Source: Vittaforma corneae ATCC 50505 (lineage: Eukaryota > Microsporidia > Nosematidae). From it: a DNA stretch of 25,894 nucleotides. Positions 7,790-15,372 of the stretch are shown piece after piece (within the stretch, counting starts at the first letter, position 1; each line of letters begins with the position of its first letter). The notes beneath the pieces were generated by a model. It was given only the letters and a program-made list of their open reading frames with translations. It searched no databases and was not told the origin of the DNA. The position numbers were made by a program, and so were the translations under genes. The stretch lies in assembly GCF_000231115.1 (NCBI RefSeq), contig NW_006889846.1, positions 61,797-87,690 of the forward strand, given 5' to 3'.

Positions 7790-10700
7790 TTATCCCGGAA
7801 TCTGTTTCAGAACCTCAGAAATCTGCTCAACAGGCAAGTCAATACTAATTATTTTTGGATTATCGTCGACAAGGTTCTCAAGGGTCAATTCTGCAGATTT
7901 TATTTTCTTTCTTGACATCTTGCCAGGTGTGTTTGTATTTTCATCCTTGAACTCTTTATTTGCGAATATACTACTGGTAAAGCTGTTGTTTGGACCCTCA
8001 GTCTCCCTAATTTCTATGATTTTGTACTTCTGGTTGTTTTCAGCAACACGAGCATTTTTTATTTCAGGCTCTAAACTGTCTTTCTTAGAGTGGTTGTGAA
8101 TGTCTATATTCTCAGCTAGATCTTGATGCGTAATTGTCTTGTCATTTGTAGTATTTGGATGCATGGTCTTCGTGCCGCCTGCAACATTTCCAGCTTCTAC
8201 CTGTGGTAAAACATACGACCTACCATCAATTGTCTTTATGCTTTGCTGACCTGGAGATAGACTCCCATTCACTTTGGCTTTACTGCTGTTTTTTGCCGAT
8301 ACCTGGCTATTTCTAAAGACAGTAACCGTTCTTACAAGCGTCTTTGTTTCCCTGTGGATTTCGGGCTTTATGCTTACCACAGGCTGTATGATAGTAGATG
8401 TTTTTGCTTGTTCTCTTTTTTGAATTGTTGTTGTAACAATAAGTGTATGGCTGATTGTTAGAGTCTTTGTACTAATACTATTAATAGAAGCACTGGAATT
8501 ATACTTGGATGTAACAACATCATTCATGTTTTGGCTATCTTTATGAATGCCAGTACTACTAACATTGTCATTAGAACTGTTGACTGTATTTTTGGATATA
8601 CTATTGATAATATCGGAAGCTTTAGAAATATTTTGGGATATACTTTGATTGTTTTTTGTTTCCACCGATTCTTCATTGTTCACAAGAATCGTTACGGTTT
8701 TAATCGCCGGAACTGTCGAATTATCGGCTTGGCCAAGCCCAATTTCACTTTTGCTCTTCTTTCCTGCTGCATTAACAGCTAATACCGATGAATTATCCGG
8801 TTGTTCTTGTAAAGTGGCTTGATCAGGGATTTTTTCATTTACGTTGGTCTCCCCGACTAGTTTAACAGCAGGAATTGATGAGTTATCCGTTTGATGGAAA
8901 TCCTTTTCGCGCTTATTAGGTTCCTTTATCACATTGGCAGCAAGTTCTGGCGTATTGCCAGATTGGTTCATGCTTATTTCCATTTTATTGTATTGCTTAA
9001 CTAATCTTATTAAATTCAAAATTCTAATAATATCATCTTCTGATCTGGTATCCTTAGTGATAAAGGCCATTAGTTCATTCAAAAGCTCATTCTTGTAATC
9101 CGGATATTCTTTCATTATACTTCTAGCCACTGTTTGAGGATATCTGATCGAATTTGCTGCGGTTGTAGCACTGTTCAGAGGACTAGCGTCTGCAGAAGAT
9201 GGCTCAACAAGGTATGATTGCTTATCATTTCCCGACAATAAATTCAGTATTTCGGCCAGCGGGTTGGCGTTATTTTTCTTCAAGTTGCTTTGTTTTGAAC
9301 CTGGTGAAGTCAATGTTGAAGAGCTATTATGTTTTGATGATAAAATGGTTGTTAGACTAGTAAAAGAAGCGGCCTGCTTGGATGCAACAATAGAGTGCAT
9401 CTCCCTATCAATTCTGAGTGCTTCGATAACCTTTTCTGCCAACTGTTTGTTTAGTTCGTTGCTTTCTTTAAGACTCATTTCCAACTCATTTAATGTTTTT
9501 ATTAACGAAATATTATTTGCTGTGCTGCTGTCTGCTGGATCCTTGTCCACTGTTGTTAAAGATGTGCTTTTAACTGTAGAACTTTCTATTAATGTTGGCC
9601 TGCTCATCGGCTCATTGGTCTTTTTTTGTATAGATACTGTACTGGCCGGCTCGTTACTAGCTATCCTGAATGCTTTTTGAGGTATCCGATCTACTTCAGC
9701 ATTGCCCATATTTTTTGTTACAGTTACAATTATTTTGTTTGTAATGGTCACTGTATTTGGTCTTTCTATTCTATTTAACTCACCAGCATTATCTTTAGTT
9801 AATAGAGGATCATCTATTGCCAGTGGCAGGTTATTTACTGGCGACGAATGGGTGCTTGGCGCTTGTTTGTTTTCACTATCTTCGTCCTCACATAGTTGGC
9901 AATTGCTATTCTGTTTAGATATTACAGTCGAATATACCGTATGAAGTGTGGAGGAGCTAGTGCTAACAATCGAGGAGAGTGCTTGATTAAAACTAATAGT
10001 GACTGTCTTGTCTTTCGTGTTATTGTTTCTGTAGATGGTAACTCTCTTCGTAACGACTGATGTATTTTTAATAGAATTGGTCGATGTATTTATATAACTT
10101 GGCACTGGGTTTGAGGCTGAAGTGGATCGTTGCATTTCACTTAAGTTACTCATCATTTTCTCCATTTCGCTCCTTATGCTACTATTTCTGGCACTGTCAT
10201 TGATAATCGCATACAAATCTTTAGCTACAGGGCGTTTTTTGGACTCGTCCGGCTGTAGTATTATCTGTGTCATCGTTGTAATATGAGTTGTAATGTTTGA
10301 TACTGTACTACTAGGCGTATAAAAGAACGGTTTTGTTACGGAAACCGCTTTAGGTATATTGCATTGAATATCAATGCCACATGCCTGTGAATAGGCGATG
10401 CTATTTGTATTATAAAGTGGTATTCTTTGTAGTACTTTTCTTCTGATATTTGACGCAATCGTAGTACCATCAGGAGATACTGGCAGAAATACGGTGGAAA
10501 TGCTAGGAACAGTAATATTTTTAGTAATAAAAACAGGCTCTGCATATGGTATGTTTTTTGTAATAGGAATACTCCTGATAAAATATCTGAATATTGGCTT
10601 TAAGATCGTTTGGACTACAGGCGGTTTCTGTATCGGAATGATGATAGATCGAGTGAGGGTTTGGGTAAGGGTGGCTGGATGCTTTACTTTTAGAAGAGTC

Positions 10701-11350
10701 TTGGTGAGTGTTTGGTACACAACACTCACAGGAACAGCTTTTTTATGGTTATAGGGAGCCAAGCCAACAACATTAGTGCTTGTGGCATTATTGCCAACCA
10801 TATTGTTGCACATAGCATTGTTGATATGGCATGGAGCTAGTAAGCGCGGTTGCTGTAGTGGAGATAGTGATGAAGATAGTACTTTCTCATTGGGGTTTGG
10901 TGTTAATGCTTCTGCTTCACTTGAAGTCAAGATGAGTATCTTATTTGTGCCATTAGATCTAGTCTTTTGCTGAAATGAGTCCGTTATCTCGGCAATATCA
11001 AAGGCTGATGTTCCTATGCAGGAATTTGAAAGTCCAACGCCAGGGTTGCTCAATGGCTGACTGCACACTACGCTTTTTATATTGTTTGTAGCACTGCCCT
11101 TATTTATGCATTTTTCTATTTCACTTAAGTAGAGTACTTTTAGCTTGCCTAAAGCCTCTCTGCTGCTATCAGAAAGTGAGTTCTTTCGACTCTGCGCCCA
11201 GTTGACAAATTGGCAGATATCAGATCTAAGAATATCAATTGGCACTCCAAGCTCAAACTGTTTACGCTTGCTCAGGTCTAGAAATGAAGAATCAACTGTA
11301 TTGAGCATTAAAAAAATATGAAAAATCCGTATGAAGGACGATGTGATCAT
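7790..11350 (-). CDS. Very large secreted Ser/Thr/Asn-rich protein with many TVT tracts, candidate spore wall or polar tube protein
   Basis: The protein has 1186 aa. Residues 1-21 (SSFIRIFHIFLMLNTVDSS) form a probable signal peptide. The N-terminal third holds nearly all the cysteines, including CHINNAMC, CGIDIQC and CQLC, and the rest has almost none. Val/Thr/Ile tracts recur at about 209-290 (TLTKTLL, TLTQTLTRSI, FITKNITV), 348-365, 431-455 (VTKRVTIY, DKTVTISF), 529-547 (ERPNTVTITN) and in the last 250 residues (TKTLTISHT, TLVRTVTVF). ERPNTVTITN matches ERPDPVTITN of the 865 product at 8 of 10 positions. Ser/Asn-rich spacers, many N-glycosylation-type NxS/T sites and one amphipathic helix (about 610-660) separate the tracts. 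There is no recognisable enzyme domain. The protein may be cross-linked or form beta-rich fibres in the spore coat, but that is inference. There is no CCC before the ATG; two TGAAAC elements lie there instead. Confidence 0.75.
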   Translation of the reverse strand: MITSSFIRIFHIFLMLNTVDSSFLDLSKRKQFELGVPIDILRSDICQFVNWAQSRKNSLSDSSREALGKLKVLYLSEIEKCINKGSATNNIKSVVCSQPLSNPGVGLSNSCIGTSAFDIAEITDSFQQKTRSNGTNKILILTSSEAEALTPNPNEKVLSSSLSPLQQPRLLAPCHINNAMCNNMVGNNATSTNVVGLAPYNHKKAVPVSVVYQTLTKTLLKVKHPATLTQTLTRSIIIPIQKPPVVQTILKPIFRYFIRSIPITKNIPYAEPVFITKNITVPSISTVFLPVSPDGTTIASNIRRKVLQRIPLYNTNSIAYSQACGIDIQCNIPKAVSVTKPFFYTPSSTVSNITTHITTMTQIILQPDESKKRPVAKDLYAIINDSARNSSIRSEMEKMMSNLSEMQRSTSASNPVPSYINTSTNSIKNTSVVTKRVTIYRNNNTKDKTVTISFNQALSSIVSTSSSTLHTVYSTVISKQNSNCQLCEDEDSENKQAPSTHSSPVNNLPLAIDDPLLTKDNAGELNRIERPNTVTITNKIIVTVTKNMGNAEVDRIPQKAFRIASNEPASTVSIQKKTNEPMSRPTLIESSTVKSTSLTTVDKDPADSSTANNISLIKTLNELEMSLKESNELNKQLAEKVIEALRIDREMHSIVASKQAASFTSLTTILSSKHNSSSTLTSPGSKQSNLKKNNANPLAEILNLLSGNDKQSYLVEPSSADASPLNSATTAANSIRYPQTVARSIMKEYPDYKNELLNELMAFITKDTRSEDDIIRILNLIRLVKQYNKMEISMNQSGNTPELAANVIKEPNKREKDFHQTDNSSIPAVKLVGETNVNEKIPDQATLQEQPDNSSVLAVNAAGKKSKSEIGLGQADNSTVPAIKTVTILVNNEESVETKNNQSISQNISKASDIINSISKNTVNSSNDNVSSTGIHKDSQNMNDVVTSKYNSSASINSISTKTLTISHTLIVTTTIQKREQAKTSTIIQPVVSIKPEIHRETKTLVRTVTVFRNSQVSAKNSSKAKVNGSLSPGQQSIKTIDGRSYVLPQVEAGNVAGGTKTMHPNTTNDKTITHQDLAENIDIHNHSKKDSLEPEIKNARVAENNQKYKIIEIRETEGPNNSFTSSIFANKEFKDENTNTPGKMSRKKIKSAELTLENLVDDNPKIISIDLPVEQISEVLKQIPG

Positions 11351-11358
11351 GACTAGTT

Positions 11359-11392
11359 CGGTTTCAAAAAGTATTTATGTGATGTTTCAAAA
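11359..11392 (-). promoter_or_regulatory. Two TGAAAC elements upstream of the giant secreted protein
   Basis: On the minus strand TTTTGAAACATC (11381-11392) and TTTTTGAAACCG (11359-11370) lie 9 to 42 bases before the ATG. The first shares TTTTGAAACAT with the 865 gene promoter. The second shares TTGAAACCG with the 3409 gene promoter. Confidence 0.45.
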
Positions 11393-11505
11393 TAATAACA
11401 AAGAAAAGCAAGTTTCAATGATAAACACATTAAAATATTAAGAGTCAAAGCACTTCACGAATATATACAAAGATGGAAGATGCAACGCCAAACAATAAAA
11501 TTCAT

Positions 11506-12774
11506 TTATGAATAGAATCCTGTAGGGATGGCATCCTGCTTACTGTATAACACCTTCTCTCGCGCCTTCAAGAAGTCTGCCATAGAGACATGCTTCCTTC
11601 TTTCTCTTAATGCACTGAGACCTGCCTCAGTGCATATCGCTTTAATGTCAGCACCACTCAGATCTTCTTTAGACGATATTAGTTCATCAATGTTAACAGT
11701 TTTATCAAGCGTCATCTTTCCTGTGTGTATTGAGAATATCCTCTTCTTAGTAGCTACGTCAGGCATTCCAAAGTATATTTTCCTGTCTATTCGACCAGGC
11801 CTGATCAGGGCACTGTCAAGTGATTCAATCTTGTTGGTGGCCATAACAACCTTGATGTCATCTCGGGTGTCAAACCCGTCTAACTGGTTTAGCAGCTCAA
11901 GCATCGTCCTTTGGATCTCCTTATCTCCGCTTGAGTCCGTATCGTATCTCTTGTGGCCTATAGCATCGATTTCGTCAATAAATATGATCGAGGGTGCATG
12001 TGTCTGGGCCACCTTGAACATCTCTCTAACCAGCTTAGGACCATCTCCCAGGTACTTCTGGATTAGTTCTGAGCCAACAATTCTGAGAAATGTTGCAGAG
12101 GTAGAATTTGCCACAGCCTTGGCAAGAAGCGTCTTTCCAGTTCCTGGCAATCCGTATAGAATCACGCCTTTTGGTGGCTTAATTCCCATCTCTTGGAATA
12201 GCTCCGGGTTAGTAAGGGGGAGCTCCACACTCTCCTTAATTTCCTGTATTTGGTCCTCCAATCCTCCTATGTCTGCATACGTCTCAGTAGGTGCCTTTTC
12301 CAGCTTCATTACCGAAACAAGAGGATCGATGTCTGACTCCATCACACCAACTACTGTGTGGTCTTTATTGTTTAGAATCACAGTACATCCAGGTTCAAGA
12401 AGATCCTTGTCCACAAAGCTCATGATTGCGCTGTAATACTCTAGTCCAAGACCAGACGACACAATTGCATGGTCGTCATCAATGAACTCCTCGAGTGTTC
12501 CAATGGCAAGAGGATGTCCACGTAGCTGTTCTAAAATCACCCTGGACCCGTCCTTTTCATGCGGATTGGCCTCTACAAGACCAAGTAAGTTCTCCTCTAA
12601 GGATAGAAAAGCCTTAACCTTCTGCAATTTTAGAAGTTTAAGCTTGCACTTCATAGATGGATTAACGGCAGGGAGCTTGGATGCTGTCCTTGAATCTCTA
12701 ACTCTCTTCTTCCTTCTTAAATTTATAGCTGTGTTATCTGTTGATTTTCTGGGTGGTGCTGCAGAGTTACCCAT
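11506..12774 (-). CDS. RPT2: 26S proteasome regulatory ATPase subunit 4 (Rpt2)
   Basis: This subunit of the AAA+ ring in the 19S particle unfolds ubiquitinated proteins and feeds them to the 20S core. At 422 aa it is near the usual length. An N-terminal basic and coiled-coil region is followed by the OB-like segment, the [17 protein letters not shown] linker, Walker A GLPGTGKT (208-215), Walker B IIFIDEID (263-270) and the second region of homology ending IRPGRIDR (about 324-331). The C-terminus FYS fits the HbYX motif that docks in the alpha ring and opens the gate. The start is placed at the ATG giving MGNSAAPP: yeast and human Rpt2 also begin with MGQ and are N-myristoylated, and TGCCC abuts this ATG. 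An ATG 45 bases upstream would bury the glycine. Rpt2 is preferred over other Rpt paralogues because of this N-terminus and the sequence around the linker. Confidence 0.9.
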   Translation of the reverse strand: MGNSAAPPRKSTDNTAINLRRKKRVRDSRTASKLPAVNPSMKCKLKLLKLQKVKAFLSLEENLLGLVEANPHEKDGSRVILEQLRGHPLAIGTLEEFIDDDHAIVSSGLGLEYYSAIMSFVDKDLLEPGCTVILNNKDHTVVGVMESDIDPLVSVMKLEKAPTETYADIGGLEDQIQEIKESVELPLTNPELFQEMGIKPPKGVILYGLPGTGKTLLAKAVANSTSATFLRIVGSELIQKYLGDGPKLVREMFKVAQTHAPSIIFIDEIDAIGHKRYDTDSSGDKEIQRTMLELLNQLDGFDTRDDIKVVMATNKIESLDSALIRPGRIDRKIYFGMPDVATKKRIFSIHTGKMTLDKTVNIDELISSKEDLSGADIKAICTEAGLSALRERRKHVSMADFLKAREKVLYSKQDAIPTGFYS

Positions 12775-12777
12775 GGG
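12775..12777 (-). promoter_or_regulatory. CCC start-proximal element (Rpt2)
   Basis: TTTGCCC directly abuts the ATG encoding MGNS on the minus strand. It supports this start rather than the in-frame ATG 15 codons upstream. Confidence 0.5.
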
Positions 12778-12822
12778 CAAATGCAAAACTTGATTATTGA
12801 CAAAGTTAAGTAAATACAAGAC

Positions 12823-12950
12823 TTAATTATTATTAAAGTCAAAGTTCCTTTTTGTAAAAATATAATAATAAGCCCAAATACAATACTTAATTATTATTAA
12901 AGTCAAAGTTCCTTTTTGTAAAAATATAATAATAAGCCCAAATACAATAC
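12823..12950. repeat. Perfect 64-bp tandem duplication in a divergent promoter
   Basis: Two identical 64-bp units occupy 12823-12886 and 12887-12950, between the starts of RPT2 and the PheRS alpha gene. Each contains an AT-rich segment, GTCAAAGTTCC and AAGCCCAAATAC. The bases just before the first unit (AAATACAAGAC) differ by one base from the end of a unit, so the array may be a remnant of a third copy. Perfect identity suggests recent origin. Confidence 0.95.
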
Positions 12951-13016
12951 TGATGTGTTTTATCCAATATCCACTTGCATGTTGGTCGCATCTACTTTTA
13001 ACTTTTTAGTCCACAT

Positions 13017-13019
13017 CCC
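13017..13019 (+). promoter_or_regulatory. CCC start-proximal element (PheRS alpha)
   Basis: CCACATCCCTCCAA precedes the ATG at 13025, with CCC five bases upstream of it. Confidence 0.5.
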
Positions 13020-13024
13020 TCCAA

Positions 13025-14437
13025 ATGGAAGACTGCAACGCCAAAAGGATTCTCCGGATGCTGGAGGAAAACGAATTTATAACCTCAGAAGACCTAGAGA
13101 TTCCAGCAAATGATCTCCACGGGCTTTTACTTTCTCTTGAGAGCAAGGGACAGGTTGTATTTGAGATTTCCGAGAAGCATGCCAGAGTCTTGACCAGCGA
13201 GGGCAAAGGTGTCCTAAAAAACGGTACCCAAGAGTTCAATCTATTCAGGGAGATATCAGAGGATGGCACCGACTCATCTATTCTCCAGAAATATCCATTA
13301 GGATCCAACTACGCTTTCCGAAATAGATGGATAAAAATGGAGAACAATAGGATCTACAAATGTAAAAAAAATGTTGAGGACGATGTTGCAAAACTTCTCA
13401 AAAGCTTAACTGTACTGACTGACAGGGAATTTAGTGATCTGAAAAAGAGAAAGCTTGTTGACCAGAGTAAGTCTAATGTTTATATTATCAAAAAAGGTCC
13501 CAGATTTGGAGAGATCAATGACTATCTGACCGAGCTTACATCCGAGATTGTCGTGAACTATAGGGGAGAAGTATTTAAAAAGTATAACTTTGACTCGATT
13601 GGAAATATTCCATCTTGCGGATCATTCCATCCCCTTATGAAAATAAGAGAGGAGTTCAAAAGAATATTCCTAGAAATGGGGTTTAATGAAATGAATACAA
13701 GTAGATATGTTGAGTCTAGCTTTTGGAACTTCGACTCCCTTTTTCAACCCCAAGACCATCCTTCCAGGGATGCACATGATACTTTCTTTATCAGGAATCC
13801 AGAGTTGACGACTAAGTTTGATGATGCATACTTTGAAAGAGTCAGGAGTATGCATTCTAGTGGAGGATATGGCTCTATTGGCTACCAGTGTGAATGGAAT
13901 CCCAAGGAAGCTATGAAGAACATTCTCAGAACTCATACTACCGCTATTTCTTCTCGCTATCTCCAATCAATGGTAAGCAAGTTTAGACCCATAAAGCTAT
14001 TCAGTATTGATAAGGTGTTTAGGAATGAAAGTGTTGATGCAACACATCTGGCAGAGTTCCATCAGGTAGAGGGGCTGATAGCCGGATATGGCCTTGGATT
14101 GAGAGAACTAATGGGCATGCTTAAGGCATTCTTTGAGAAACTGGGGCTAAGGAATATCAAGTTTAAGCCTGCTTTTAACCCATATACAGAACCTTCGATG
14201 GAGGTGTTTGGGTATCACGAAGGGTTAAGGAGGTGGATTGAAATAGGAAATTCGGGAGTCTTCAGGCCCGAAATGCTTCGACCAATGGGCTATGATGAGA
14301 ATGTATCGGTGATTGCATGGGGATTATCACTTGAGAGGCCAGCAATGATCAAGTATGGGCTTAACAATATTAGAGACCTAGTTGGGCATAGGGTTGATAT
14401 TAACTTTATTAAGAAGAGTGAGTTTATATACTTCTAG
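13025..14437 (+). CDS. FRS2: Phenylalanyl-tRNA synthetase alpha subunit, cytosolic type
   Basis: This catalytic subunit pairs with a beta subunit to attach phenylalanine to tRNA-Phe. At 470 aa it is slightly shorter than yeast Frs2 (503). Residues 1-60 form winged-helix-like DNA/tRNA-binding segments typical of eukaryotic and archaeal alpha chains. The catalytic core starts at HPLMKIREEF (202-211, motif 1 region) and continues with DHPSRDAHDTFF (244-255), HTTAISSRYL (304-313), motif 2 KVFRNESVDATHLAEFHQVEG (330-350), PYTEPSMEVF (386-395) and motif 3 around GLSLERPAMIKYG (433-445). All class II signatures are intact. It is divergent from RPT2, with the 64-bp duplication between them. The beta subunit gene is not in this window. 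Confidence 0.95.
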   Translation: MEDCNAKRILRMLEENEFITSEDLEIPANDLHGLLLSLESKGQVVFEISEKHARVLTSEGKGVLKNGTQEFNLFREISEDGTDSSILQKYPLGSNYAFRNRWIKMENNRIYKCKKNVEDDVAKLLKSLTVLTDREFSDLKKRKLVDQSKSNVYIIKKGPRFGEINDYLTELTSEIVVNYRGEVFKKYNFDSIGNIPSCGSFHPLMKIREEFKRIFLEMGFNEMNTSRYVESSFWNFDSLFQPQDHPSRDAHDTFFIRNPELTTKFDDAYFERVRSMHSSGGYGSIGYQCEWNPKEAMKNILRTHTTAISSRYLQSMVSKFRPIKLFSIDKVFRNESVDATHLAEFHQVEGLIAGYGLGLRELMGMLKAFFEKLGLRNIKFKPAFNPYTEPSMEVFGYHEGLRRWIEIGNSGVFRPEMLRPMGYDENVSVIAWGLSLERPAMIKYGLNNIRDLVGHRVDINFIKKSEFIYF

Positions 14438-14638
14438 AAGTTGAATCCAACTGTGGTCTGTTCAAGTGTACTAGCACAATATTACGTGTTTGGTTATCCA
14501 TATTAGCAGTTTTTGATCATATGCTATTGACTCATCTTTACTTTCAATATTAAATTTATATTTACAGCACTATGTTTAATGATGCTTAAAGCACTATATG
14601 ATAAGATTAAGATTTTTCATCTTCATTTTGTTCCACAG

Positions 14639-14641
14639 CCC
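14639..14641 (+). promoter_or_regulatory. CCC start-proximal element (NAA20)
   Basis: CACAGCCCAGATTTCT precedes the ATG at 14650, with CCC eight bases upstream of it. Confidence 0.45.
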
Positions 14642-14649
14642 AGATTTCT

Positions 14650-15207
14650 ATGATTATCTACGAGCCTATGCTTCCAAAAGACGTATTAAGCCTGGATTTG
14701 GCAAATCTCGATGCCAAGTCTGAAAACTTCACTTTTAGCTATTATATGGGCTATCTTCTCAACCATCCATGCGATTTCTTCACTGTTAGAAGTTTCTTTC
14801 CCTTCCTTTCTCAACACACTAGCATGATTTTTACAAATCCTATTCTTGGCTATGCCTTTGGAAGGAAGGAGCTAAAAGAGAAGCTCTGCTACCATCTCAG
14901 TGCCATTTCAGTTGCACCTTCTGCCAGGGAGCTTGGAATTGGGACCAAGCTTATGAGGCTGTTTGAATGCACCGGGAATTCATACGAGGCGTGGTTTATT
15001 GATCTTTTTGTCCGAGAATCCAACAAGTTGGCAATTTCATTCTATAAAAGACTGGGATATGTTGTATACCGCACCATATTCGATTATTACATGTATCCCA
15101 GGGAAAATGCCTTTGACATGAGACTTTCGCTAGACAAGGATAGTAATAAGGAACTTTTAAAATCTGGTGAAGATGTGAATGTGGAGAATTTGAAAGAGTA
15201 CTATTAA
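14650..15207 (+). CDS. NAA20: NatB catalytic subunit NAA20/Nat3, N-terminal acetyltransferase
   Basis: The GNAT-fold enzyme acetylates the N-terminus of nascent proteins that start with Met-Asp, Met-Glu, Met-Asn or Met-Gln, at the ribosome, together with an NAA25/Mdm20 auxiliary subunit. The 185-aa product matches the family in order: DLANLDAKSENFTFSYYMGY near the N-terminus, the acetyl-CoA motif A SVAPSARELGIGTKLM with its R-x-x-G-x-G/A-type loop, then FIDLFVRESNKLAISFYKRL, GYVVYRTIFDYY and the tail AFDMRLSL. These correspond closely to human NAA20 segments (DLFVRVSN, GYSVYRTV, AYDMRKAL). Several proteins encoded in this window start with Met-Asp or Met-Glu and would be NatB substrates. A CCC element precedes the start. 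Confidence 0.9.
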   Translation: MIIYEPMLPKDVLSLDLANLDAKSENFTFSYYMGYLLNHPCDFFTVRSFFPFLSQHTSMIFTNPILGYAFGRKELKEKLCYHLSAISVAPSARELGIGTKLMRLFECTGNSYEAWFIDLFVRESNKLAISFYKRLGYVVYRTIFDYYMYPRENAFDMRLSLDKDSNKELLKSGEDVNVENLKEYY

Positions 15208-15372
15208 GTACAAATCATTTAGAACTTAAATTGGTTCCGCTGGAATGCTGGGGATTGATAAGTTTAACTCACATTGCTGAGTGTTGCGTGCGTACATGGC
15301 TATACTTCAACAAATATTATTGGACAGTCACAACTTAAAATAAAAATTAGTTGATATAAGCTATATTTATTG

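Noticed and set aside
11528..12436. 302-codon plus-strand frame opposite RPT2
   Set aside because: It is antisense to a clear proteasome ATPase and has no recognisable content.
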